Of a stretch of 64,000 nucleotides of DNA, positions 27,632 to 35,380 are shown piece by piece. Location: contig JADJOR010000002.1 of the NCBI GenBank assembly GCA_016713665.1, positions 310,001 through 374,000 of the forward strand, written 5' to 3'. Below the pieces are notes generated by a model that saw only the letters and a program-made list of their open reading frames with translations, made no database searches and was not told where the DNA came from. The position numbers were made by a program, and so were the translations under genes. Within the stretch, counting starts at the first letter, position 1. Each line of letters opens with the position of its first letter. This DNA is from Deltaproteobacteria bacterium. GTDB lineage: Bacteria > Myxococcota_A > UBA9160 > UBA4427.

Positions 27632-29707
27632 TCAGGGCGCGCCGGTGGCCCACCGCCAGCGCGCGAGGGCGGCCTCGATCGCCCCGTCCCGATCGCGCGG
27701 GAGCAGGAAGCCCTCCTCGACCAGCGCCGTGACCGCCTGCTCGACCGCCTCCCGATAGGTCTCCGCCGAGGGATAGAGAGTCTCGATGGAGGGGCGGCGA
27801 TCGCCCTGGCGGCGGTCGACGTCGCGGCGCGCGAAGGGGGCGAAGGAGCCGATGTAGCCGACCATCTCGTCGGTCGCGAAGGGGGCGCCGGTCCGCAGGG
27901 CGAAGGGCGCATGGGTTCCGATCGGCACACGCAGCTCGATCGGCCGCACGCCGGTCGCCTCGTTGCCGAAGCGGTCGACTCCGGGCACGCGGATCGCGAA
28001 GGGGGCGACTGCCTTCGGCGGCTGGAAATCGAGGATGCCGGCGGGCCAGTTCGGGCCGAAGTCGAGGGGATAGGCGACGTGCGGGCTGCGCGGGCGCACG
28101 AGCTCCGTCAGCGGGAAGGCGATCTTCTCGGGCGGGAGGAGGGTCCCCGCCGCGATCGTCGGGACGTTCGAGGGCGGCGGCGGCTCGTCGCCGTCGACCC
28201 ATTCGAGCATGCGCACGAGCAGCGCGCGCTGGATGCCCGAGGTCTCGAGCGGATTGCCGCGATAGAGGCCGGGGACGACGAGGCTGTTCTCGGGGGGCGG
28301 GAAGGCGGTCGCGGCGAAATGCGGGGCGCCGGCGATGTGGTAGAGGCGCTCGTTCTCGAGGGGCTCGACGTCGGCGACGCCGTCGGCGCTCATGTGGATC
28401 AGCGCCGCCGCGCGGCCCCAGTATTCGTAGCCGCCGTTGATCTGGAAGATCCGGGGCAGGGCGCCGGTCGCCCGCGCTCGATCGAGCAGTCCACCCCGCT
28501 CGTCCTTCCACTCGCTGGTCCGGCTCGTGAAGGGGAACTCGTCGCCGGGATAGAAGAAGTTCGCGAACGGATTGCCGACGCGGCCGGGCTGCGCGAAGCG
28601 ATGATTGAAGCCGCCGCGTCCGGCGCCGCCGATCCGGATGATCACGCCGTCGAAGACCGAGCGCCCGGCCTCGTCGACGTGGAAGCCCTCGTAGAGGAGA
28701 TGGCGCAGGAAGCGGCCCGACTGCGAAGCGCCGTCGGCGACGCTGCGCTTCACGGGGAAGGGGCATTTCTCGTCGAAGAGCGCGAAGGACGCGAAGTCCC
28801 GATAGGCGGCGAAGCCGAGTCCGACGAGCGGAGGATCCTCGGCGACGTAGACGAGCTCGTAGATCCAGCCGGCCTCGAACTGCGATCTGCCCCAGAAGAG
28901 ACTCTTCGAGACGATCGCAGTCCGCGTCGCATCGAATTGCCAGCTGCGGTGCGGCACGATCTCGCGCTCGCCCTCGCGTGAACGGCGGCGCGTCAGCACG
29001 TTCTGCGACGAGCCCGGTTCCGCCGCCGGGATCGGCAGGTGGCCGTCGACGGACAGCGCGAGCCGATCGATCGGCGCGTCGAGGACCCAGTCGGAGCGGG
29101 CGAGGCCGCGGATCTTCGTCCCGTCCTTCTGGCGCGCGACCGGGACGCGAAGCCCGAGCATGCCGGGAGCCTTCGGCACGTCGGCCTGCCAGCCGACCCA
29201 GAGGATGCTGAGCCCTTCCTCCATCAGGAAGCCGTCGCCCCAGTCGGCAGCCTTCGTCGGATCGAGGGTCGCCGGGGCCATGAAGTCGAGGGGCACCCGG
29301 TTCATGGCCGTGAGGCCCAGCCTTCGTCCTCGATTGGGCACGTCGAAGAGACCGAGGCCGCGCCGCTTCGCCGGGTCGACGGGCTGGACGACGACGAAGT
29401 CGGCGCTCGCCTCGACGAGACCCTTCGCGTTGCGGGGTGCGAGCGCGATGTCGGAAACCCGCGCGTTCGCCTCGTTCTGCGGATCGAAGCCGAAATGCAC
29501 GACGCCTTCGATCAGCTCGTAGGCGCCGGCCTCTCCGAAGATCCTTCCCTCGAGCACCGGCACCCGCTTCGTGATCTCGACCGAGAGCACGACGGCTTGC
29601 GCCGCGCCCGCGAAGAGCGCAGCCCCCGCGATGATCCCGACGAACGTGCGGCGGACCGCGCGACCCCCATTCGACCAGGCCCGCTCGACGATCGCAGCCC
29701 GCCTCAT
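27632..29707 (-). CDS. Secreted alpha/beta-hydrolase domain protein (Abhydrolase_10 type)
   Basis: A 691-aa exported protein. It starts at ATG 29707, overlapping the TGA of the upstream SDR as ATGA. After about 20 basic/polar residues comes the signal peptide hydrophobic core VGIIAGAALFAGAAQA. The body has the order typical of the alpha/beta-hydrolase_10 family: VFDVPNRGRR-like text (GLFDVPNRGRRLGL), the nucleophile region SVADGASQSGRFLRHLLYEG (GxSQxGR), FNHRFAQPG, and SEWKDERGGLLDRA plus INGGYEYWGRAAALIH and GAPHFA, the likely acid and histidine regions. The substrate is unknown; an ester or lactone is plausible. Coupling to an SDR suggests sequential steps on one compound. Confidence 0.86.
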   Translation of the reverse strand: MRRAAIVERAWSNGGRAVRRTFVGIIAGAALFAGAAQAVVLSVEITKRVPVLEGRIFGEAGAYELIEGVVHFGFDPQNEANARVSDIALAPRNAKGLVEASADFVVVQPVDPAKRRGLGLFDVPNRGRRLGLTAMNRVPLDFMAPATLDPTKAADWGDGFLMEEGLSILWVGWQADVPKAPGMLGLRVPVARQKDGTKIRGLARSDWVLDAPIDRLALSVDGHLPIPAAEPGSSQNVLTRRRSREGEREIVPHRSWQFDATRTAIVSKSLFWGRSQFEAGWIYELVYVAEDPPLVGLGFAAYRDFASFALFDEKCPFPVKRSVADGASQSGRFLRHLLYEGFHVDEAGRSVFDGVIIRIGGAGRGGFNHRFAQPGRVGNPFANFFYPGDEFPFTSRTSEWKDERGGLLDRARATGALPRIFQINGGYEYWGRAAALIHMSADGVADVEPLENERLYHIAGAPHFAATAFPPPENSLVVPGLYRGNPLETSGIQRALLVRMLEWVDGDEPPPPSNVPTIAAGTLLPPEKIAFPLTELVRPRSPHVAYPLDFGPNWPAGILDFQPPKAVAPFAIRVPGVDRFGNEATGVRPIELRVPIGTHAPFALRTGAPFATDEMVGYIGSFAPFARRDVDRRQGDRRPSIETLYPSAETYREAVEQAVTALVEEGFLLPRDRDGAIEAALARWRWATGAP

Positions 29708-30555
29708 CGCGGTTGGATCCCGGCGTCGGCGACGATCGGCGCGTTGGTCCACGCCCCGTCCGCCGAGCGGTAGAAGCCCGCCGCCGCGATCGCGCCCCCG
29801 TCGACGGGCACCGTCACCCCCGTCACCCACGCCGACAGGTCCGACGCGAGAAAGAGCGCGACGCCGGCGTGGTCGTCGGGTCGGCCGAAGCGGCCGAGCG
29901 GGATCATGAGCGGGATCTTCGAGGCGTATTTCTCGGGGATCCAGCGGTGGACCGGGACCTGGTTCGTGTCGGTCGTCTCCGGCGCGATCGCGTTGACGCG
30001 CACACCGTAGGGCGCGACCTCGAGGGCGAAGCTGCGGGTGAAGGCGGTGATGCCGGTCTTGAAGGTCGAGTAGACGGCGTTGCCCGGGATGCCGCGCAGC
30101 GTCTCGATCGTCGACACGCTGATGATGTTGCCCGAGCGGCGTTCGACCATGCCCGGGGCGAAGGCGTGGGTCGCGCGCAGGATGTGCTTGAGGTTGATCT
30201 CGTAGAGACCTTCCCAATCCGCCTCGGTCGTCTGCAGGAAGGGACCGGCGCCGGGCATGAAGTGCCCGACGTTGTTGACGAGCACGTCGACGCGGCCGAA
30301 GCGGCCCTCGGCGGCCTGCTTCATCTGCTGGATGCCTTCGGCCTGCGTCACGTCGACGCCGACGGCGAGCGCCTTGCCTCCGCGCTGCTCGATCGCGGCC
30401 GCGACCTCCTTCGCCGCCGCTTCGCGTTTGTCGACGACGACCACCGCCGCGCCGTGGGCCGCGAAGGTCTCGGCGATCGCGCGGCCGATGCCGCCGCCCG
30501 CGCCGGTCACGAGGGCGATCTTCGAATCGAGGGAGCTGGCTTTGCGGTCGAGCAT
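29704..30555 (-). CDS. Short-chain dehydrogenase/reductase
   Basis: A 283-aa classical SDR with TGAGGGIG, NNVGH (NNAG position), the serine in SVSTIETLRG and YSTFKTG (Tyr-x3-Lys). KIALVTGAGGG begins about 12 residues after ATG 30555, which has GGAGA upstream; an extension to 30780 is a shadow. The aspartate after beta-2 (VVVVDKRE) suggests NAD preference. A C-terminal extension (GAIAAAGFYRSADGAWTNAP) goes beyond the usual VDGG ending. It is the first gene of the minus-strand pair with the alpha/beta hydrolase, overlapping it by 4 bases, and is divergent from the aldo/keto reductase at 30852. Confidence 0.92.
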   Translation of the reverse strand: MLDRKASSLDSKIALVTGAGGGIGRAIAETFAAHGAAVVVVDKREAAAKEVAAAIEQRGGKALAVGVDVTQAEGIQQMKQAAEGRFGRVDVLVNNVGHFMPGAGPFLQTTEADWEGLYEINLKHILRATHAFAPGMVERRSGNIISVSTIETLRGIPGNAVYSTFKTGITAFTRSFALEVAPYGVRVNAIAPETTDTNQVPVHRWIPEKYASKIPLMIPLGRFGRPDDHAGVALFLASDLSAWVTGVTVPVDGGAIAAAGFYRSADGAWTNAPIVADAGIQPR

Positions 30556-30851
30556 TTCGGTCTCCGGAACGGGGGGCGACGGGCGTGCCGGCGCTGTCTG
30601 CGGTGGTCCCATGTTACCGGCTGAAGCCGGCCTCGCGCGGGGGCGATTCGCGACCGGTCGGGGCTTTCCCGGTCGGGGTCCCGACTTGCTATACCCCCAC
30701 GACGTCGCGCCCGGGCCCGGTCGGCTGGCGTGGAAGCGGCACGCGGTCGTGCGCGCAGGGTCGCGCCGGCTGATGGACACGGATCACGGACGGGATCCCG
30801 TCCGCCCTCGAAGACGGCGGCGATGGATTCGGACGAAAGGAGATTCAGGCG

Positions 30852-31805
30852 ATGGAAATGCGCAATCTCGGGCGATCGGGGCTGAAGGTCTCGCTCGCGG
30901 GTCTCGGCTGCAATAACTTCGGCATGTCGCTCGACGCGTCGGCCACGCAGAAGGTCGTCGATGCCTCCCTCGAGGCCGGCATCAACTTCTTCGATACCGC
31001 GGACATCTACGGCGAGGGCAACTCCGAGGTCTACCTCGGCCGTGCGCTCGGCAGCCGGAGACAGGACGCCGTCATCTCGACCAAGTTCGGCGTGCCGACC
31101 GGCGCGGGCCCCAACCAGAAGGGCGCTTCGCGGCGTTATGTGCTCTCGGCCGCCGAGGCGAGCCTCTCGCGCCTGGGCACCGACTACATCGACGTCTACA
31201 TCGTCCACATGCCCGATCCCGAGACGCCGATCGGAGAGACCCTCGACGCGCTCAACACCCTCGTCGACCAGGGCAAGGTCCGGTACATCGGCTGCTCGAA
31301 CTACTCGGGCTGGCAGATCTCCGACGCCCAGTGGACGGCGGAGACCCGGGGCCTGCGCGGCTTCGTCACCGCGCAGAACGAGTGGAGCCTGCTCGAGCGC
31401 AAGATCGAGGCGGAGGTCGTCCCGGCCTGCGCCCATCACGGCCTCGGCCTGATGCCCTACTTCCCGCTCGCCTCGGGCGCGCTGACGGGCAAGTACAAGC
31501 GCGGCCAGGCGCCTTCCGCCGACAGCCGCTACGGCGCGAAGGGCGGGATGTTCCAGACCTACTATGGCCACTTCGTCTCCGACGCGACGCTCGTGAAGGT
31601 GGAGTCCCTCGAGAAGGTCGCCTCGCAGGCGGGGATCTCGCTGGTCGAGCTCGCGCTCTCGTGGCTCGCCCGCAACGCGGTCGTGTCGTCGGTCATCGCC
31701 GGCGCGACGAAGCCGGAGCAGGTCGCGGCGAATGCGAAGTCGACCAAGGGCAGCCTCCCGGCCGAGGTCGTGAAGGCCGTCGACAAGGTGCTCGCGGCGG
31801 GCTGA
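30852..31805 (+). CDS. Aldo/keto reductase
   Basis: NADPH-dependent (beta/alpha)8-barrel reductase, 317 aa. The catalytic tetrad is visible: Asp and Tyr in FFDTADIYGEGNSE, Lys in ISTKFGVP, His in YIVHMPDPETP. The N-terminus MEMRNLGRSGLKVSLAGLGC and the cofactor segment VIAGATKPEQVAANAK are characteristic of the large AKR (oxidoreductase YghZ/Tas-like) group. AAAGGAGA at 30837-30844 gives a good ribosome-binding site. It is followed in the same direction by an SDR 48 bp away. Substrate unknown. Confidence 0.94.
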   Translation: MEMRNLGRSGLKVSLAGLGCNNFGMSLDASATQKVVDASLEAGINFFDTADIYGEGNSEVYLGRALGSRRQDAVISTKFGVPTGAGPNQKGASRRYVLSAAEASLSRLGTDYIDVYIVHMPDPETPIGETLDALNTLVDQGKVRYIGCSNYSGWQISDAQWTAETRGLRGFVTAQNEWSLLERKIEAEVVPACAHHGLGLMPYFPLASGALTGKYKRGQAPSADSRYGAKGGMFQTYYGHFVSDATLVKVESLEKVASQAGISLVELALSWLARNAVVSSVIAGATKPEQVAANAKSTKGSLPAEVVKAVDKVLAAG

Positions 31806-31853
31806 TCGGGTCCGACGGAGCGCGCGCAGGCGCGCAGGGGAGGAGGAGACGAC

Positions 31854-32630
31854 ATGGGGATGCACACGGGACGCGTCGCACTGGTCACCGGGGCGGGCAG
31901 CGGGATCGGTCGCGCCTCGGCCCTGATCTTCGCCCGCGAGGGTGCGAAGGTCGTCGTCGCCGACCTGAATCTCGCCGGCGCCAAGGCGACGGTCGAGCAG
32001 ATCGAGGCCGCCGGCGGCGAGGCCCTCGCGCTCCAGGTCGACGTCACGAACGAGGCGCAGGTCGCCGACATGGTGCGCCGCACGGTCGACCGCTTCGGCC
32101 GGCTCGACGCGGCCCACAACAACGCCGGCATCTCCCATCGCCCGGTCGCGTTCCACGAGATGACCGTCGAGTCCTGGAACCAGATGATCGCGGTCAACCT
32201 GACCTCGGTCTTTCTCTGCATCAAGCACGAGATCGTCCAGATGCTGAAGCAGCCGATCCAGGGCTTCGGTCGCGGGGCCATCGTCAACACGTCCTCCGGC
32301 GCCGGCATCGTCCCGGCTCCGGGTCAGCCGCATTACACCGCGGCCAAGCACGGCGTCCTCGGCCTGATGAAGAACGTGGCCTCGGAGTACGCGATGCAGC
32401 GCATCCGCTGCAACTCCATCCTTCCGGGCATCACCGACACCGCCATGATGGCCGCTTCGATCTCCGAGAACGGCCCCGAGTATCGAAAGAAGCTCGAGGC
32501 GTCGGTGCCCGGTGGCGAGCTCTGCCAGCCCGAGGAGATGGCCGAGACGGCGGTCTGGCTCTGCTCGGACCACGCGCGGCGCGTGAACGGACAGGGCATC
32601 GTCGTCGATGGGGGCGGAGTCCTGCGTTAA
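31854..32630 (+). CDS. Short-chain dehydrogenase/reductase
   Basis: A 258-aa classical SDR: TGAGSGIG, HNNAGISH, the catalytic serine in NTSSGAGIVPAPG, YTAAKHG (Tyr-x3-Lys) and the terminal VNGQGIVVDGGGVLR. Asp after beta-2 (VVVADLN) suggests NAD. A purine-rich GGAGGAGGAGAC precedes the ATG. It is probably cotranscribed with the aldo/keto reductase. The whole pattern resembles SDRs used in terpenoid, steroid or cyclohexanol oxidation, but no substrate can be assigned. Confidence 0.93.
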   Translation: MGMHTGRVALVTGAGSGIGRASALIFAREGAKVVVADLNLAGAKATVEQIEAAGGEALALQVDVTNEAQVADMVRRTVDRFGRLDAAHNNAGISHRPVAFHEMTVESWNQMIAVNLTSVFLCIKHEIVQMLKQPIQGFGRGAIVNTSSGAGIVPAPGQPHYTAAKHGVLGLMKNVASEYAMQRIRCNSILPGITDTAMMAASISENGPEYRKKLEASVPGGELCQPEEMAETAVWLCSDHARRVNGQGIVVDGGGVLR

Positions 32631-32697
32631 GGCAGCTCTCCGGCATGCCGAGGAAGCGAGGCGTGCGTCGATCGGGCAGGCGAGGGTATTTCTCGAC

Positions 32698-34101
32698 ATG
32701 AACAGCCGAAGGCTTCTGTACGCCGCGCTGGCGGCGATCTTGATCGCCGGCTTCTTCCTGACCCAGTTCCGCGTCCGCCCGGACCAACGCCCGATCGGCA
32801 AGCCGGAGGAGATCGCCCGACTCGTCGACCGGGACGATCTGAACGTCATCTTCATCCTGGTCGACACGCTGCGGGCGGACCGGCTCGGCGTCTACGGCTA
32901 CGAGCGGGCCACCAGCCCGACGATCGACCATCTCGCGAAGACCGGCATCCGCTTCGCGAACCACTTGAGCCAGTCGTCCTGGACGAAGACCTCGATGGCG
33001 TCGATCTGGACGGCCATGTATCCGAATCGGACGGGGATCTTCCGCTTCGACCACGCGATTCCGAACGACGCCGTCATGCCGGCCGAGATCCTGCGCGACG
33101 CCGGCTTCCGGACGGCGGGCATCTGGCGCAACGGCTGGGTCGCGCCGACCTTCGGCTTCGAGCAGGGCTTCGAGGTCTACCATCGGCCCGAGATCGGTAT
33201 TCCGATCCAGAGCGTCCGGCGCGAATCGAAGAATCCCTACGCCAAGCTCGCCGGATCCGACGCCGACGCGACCGACGGGGCGATCGAGTTCATGCGGACC
33301 TACAAGAGCGATCGCTTCTTCCTCTACATCCACTTCATGGACGCCCACCAGTACATGTCGGACGAGGAGTCGGCGATCTTCGGGACCTCGTACAGCGATC
33401 TCTACGACAACTCGATCCACTGGACCGACCGCCAGATCGCCACGCTCCTCCGCGCTCTGGACGAGCAGGGTCTGCGCGAAGAGACGATCGTCGTGATCGC
33501 CGCGGATCATGGCGAGGCGTTCCAGGAGCACGGCAACGAGGGCCACGCGCGGGATCTCCATCGCGAGGTGATCTACACGCCGTGGATCGTCAGCCTGCCC
33601 TTCTCCCTCGATCGCGGAGTCGTCGTGGACGCGATGACCGAGAACGTGGACATCTGGCCGACGCTCCTCGATCTGGTCGGCGCCGGGCAGATGGACCAGG
33701 CCGACGGAGTCTCGCGGCTACCCGAGGTCCTGGCTGCCGCCGGCGTCGAGGGAGGCGATCCCGTCTCGCCGCCGCGCCCGAGCTATGCGCAGCTCGATCG
33801 CGTCTGGGGCAAGGCCAGCGTTCCGTCGGAGCCGCTGTTGGCGGTGACGGTTCCCGGCCGGCGCTTCATGCGGGGCTTCGACCCGAAGCCGGTCGTGGCC
33901 CTCTACGACACGACCGCGGATCCCGGGGAACGAAACGATCTCTTGAGCCAGGGGCCGCCGGTCGACGTCCGGGAATTCGACGCCCTGCTCGACGCCTACC
34001 AGGCGATTCCGGAGCCCGACTGGCGCAAGAACGTCGGCCGCGTCGAGCTCGATGATCTTCAGAAGGGCCAGCTGCGCGCGATCGGCTACTCCATCGAGTA
34101 G
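32698..34101 (+). CDS. Membrane-anchored sulfatase/alkaline-phosphatase superfamily protein
   Basis: A 467-aa protein with an uncleaved-looking N-terminal anchor (LLYAALAAILIAGFF), then the metal-binding start FILVDTLRADRLGVYGYERA (Asp56 and Asp61), and the nucleophile segment SQSSWTKTSMASIWTAMYP. Sulfatases have Cys or Ser in C/S-x-P-x-R there; here the equivalent is probably Thr96 with no C-x-P-x-R, so a formylglycine-type sulfatase is unlikely and a Thr/Ser-dependent hydrolase or phosphoryl transferase is more plausible. ADHGEAFQEHGNEGHARDLH carries the second metal site (Asp-His and a later His). The start at 32698 puts the anchor at the N-terminus; an earlier start at 32608 is unlikely. 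Active site would face the periplasm. Confidence 0.85.
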   Translation: MNSRRLLYAALAAILIAGFFLTQFRVRPDQRPIGKPEEIARLVDRDDLNVIFILVDTLRADRLGVYGYERATSPTIDHLAKTGIRFANHLSQSSWTKTSMASIWTAMYPNRTGIFRFDHAIPNDAVMPAEILRDAGFRTAGIWRNGWVAPTFGFEQGFEVYHRPEIGIPIQSVRRESKNPYAKLAGSDADATDGAIEFMRTYKSDRFFLYIHFMDAHQYMSDEESAIFGTSYSDLYDNSIHWTDRQIATLLRALDEQGLREETIVVIAADHGEAFQEHGNEGHARDLHREVIYTPWIVSLPFSLDRGVVVDAMTENVDIWPTLLDLVGAGQMDQADGVSRLPEVLAAAGVEGGDPVSPPRPSYAQLDRVWGKASVPSEPLLAVTVPGRRFMRGFDPKPVVALYDTTADPGERNDLLSQGPPVDVREFDALLDAYQAIPEPDWRKNVGRVELDDLQKGQLRAIGYSIE

Positions 34102-34138
34102 CGAGACGTCTCGACGCAGCGACGAGGAGCGGAGTTCC

Positions 34139-35338
34139 ATGAGCACGAAGTCGAAGGCTGCCTGGTTCCTGAGCGTGATCGCCGCGTGCGCGCTCGGATG
34201 GTTCGCCGCGATGCAGATCGTTCGTGGTCCTGCGTTCCGAAGCGTCGACGACGCCTACGAGCGATTCGCGCTCGCCTTCACGACCACCGACTCGATGGAT
34301 CGCGTCGACACGCTCTCGCGGCTGATCCGTCGGCTCACCCCGGAGACGCTTCCGGGAGCGATCCGCGCCTTCAAGGACTCCCAGCGGGACGTCTACAACA
34401 ACGATCTGCGGATGCTGATGTGGTACTGGGCCAAGGAGGATCCGCGCGGAATGCTGATGGAGGTCCAGTCCTGGCCCGAGATCCGGTCGCAGAGGATCGC
34501 GGCGGGCGAGGCGGTCTACTGGCTGCTCAAGAAGGAGGGGTACGACGCGGCCCGCGCACTCTTCGACCAGATGCCGAACCACCAGCGGGATCAGGCGCTT
34601 TCGTATCTCGTGCTCGCCTATCTCGAGTCGGGCGAGACGGTGAACCTCATCAACATGATCGATTCCTACGACTCGCGCGACGAGCGCGAGTTCGCCGCGG
34701 GGATCGTCGTCGGTCGGATTCTCGAGGCCAACGGGCCCGAGGAGCTCGCACGCTGGGTCGGGTCTCTGCCCGATGGCCCCGGGACCTCGAACGACCTCAA
34801 GGCCGTCGCGTTCCGTGCGGCGGAATCCGAGCTCCTGCGCCGCGACCACTTCGAATTCCTCGAGACATGGATCGACGAGATCGGCGACGAGGGCTGGGCT
34901 GCGGGGGGCGGTCGGCGCACGATGGGCGTTCATCTCGCCAAGCGGGATCCGCTCCGGGCGATCGAGTGGGCCCAGTCTCTGCCGCCGGAGAAGGGGCGGG
35001 ACGAGGTGCTCGGCGAGACGCTGCGCACGTACGCGAGCTTCGATCGGGAAGGCGCGCTCGCCTGGATCCGCAATCAGGAGCCTTCGCGCATTCTCGACCC
35101 CGGGGCAGCACGACTCGTCTACGAGTACATGGACCGGAAGCCCGAGATCTCGCTCGAGATGCTCGCGCGCATCCAGGACCCGGACACCTTCGACAAGGCC
35201 CGCAAGATGGTCACCCACCACTGGCGCGGTACCGCACGCGAGGTGCGCGAAGTTGCAATGAAGCAGCTCGACGCGATTGCGCGGCCGACCGGTCCCGCCG
35301 CCGCGGCTGCGCCGGACGCTTCGAATGCGGCGCCGTAG
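34139..35338 (+). CDS. Signal-anchored helical-repeat protein of unknown function
   Basis: A 399-aa protein starting 37 bp after the sulfatase-like gene. AGGAGCGGAG lies 4-13 bases before ATG 34139. Residues about 8-25 (AWFLSVIAACALGWFAAMQI) form a signal peptide or anchor. The rest is almost all amphipathic helices in pairs (LMWYWAKEDPRGMLMEVQSW, EEGYDAARALFDQMPNHQRD-like units, EWAQSLPPEKGRDEVLGETL, ALAWIRNQEPSRIL), the layout of a TPR/Sel1-like superhelix, and it ends in an Ala/Pro-rich tail. No named family recognised. Same direction as the sulfatase-like gene and likely cotranscribed; a periplasmic scaffold is inferred. Confidence 0.75.
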   Translation: MSTKSKAAWFLSVIAACALGWFAAMQIVRGPAFRSVDDAYERFALAFTTTDSMDRVDTLSRLIRRLTPETLPGAIRAFKDSQRDVYNNDLRMLMWYWAKEDPRGMLMEVQSWPEIRSQRIAAGEAVYWLLKKEGYDAARALFDQMPNHQRDQALSYLVLAYLESGETVNLINMIDSYDSRDEREFAAGIVVGRILEANGPEELARWVGSLPDGPGTSNDLKAVAFRAAESELLRRDHFEFLETWIDEIGDEGWAAGGGRRTMGVHLAKRDPLRAIEWAQSLPPEKGRDEVLGETLRTYASFDREGALAWIRNQEPSRILDPGAARLVYEYMDRKPEISLEMLARIQDPDTFDKARKMVTHHWRGTAREVREVAMKQLDAIARPTGPAAAAAPDASNAAP

Positions 35339-35378
35339 CGGCGGGGAGGCGAGGCGAGGCCTGCCCCGCTCCCGCCGC
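35338..35378. terminator. Possible bidirectional stem-loop between convergent genes
   Basis: GCGGCGGG at 35338-35345 is complementary to CCCGCCGC at 35371-35378, with a 25-base loop rich in GAGGC. It fills the gap between the convergent genes ending at 35338 and 35381. There is no T tract, so factor-independent termination is doubtful. Confidence 0.3.
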
Positions 35379-35380
35379 GC

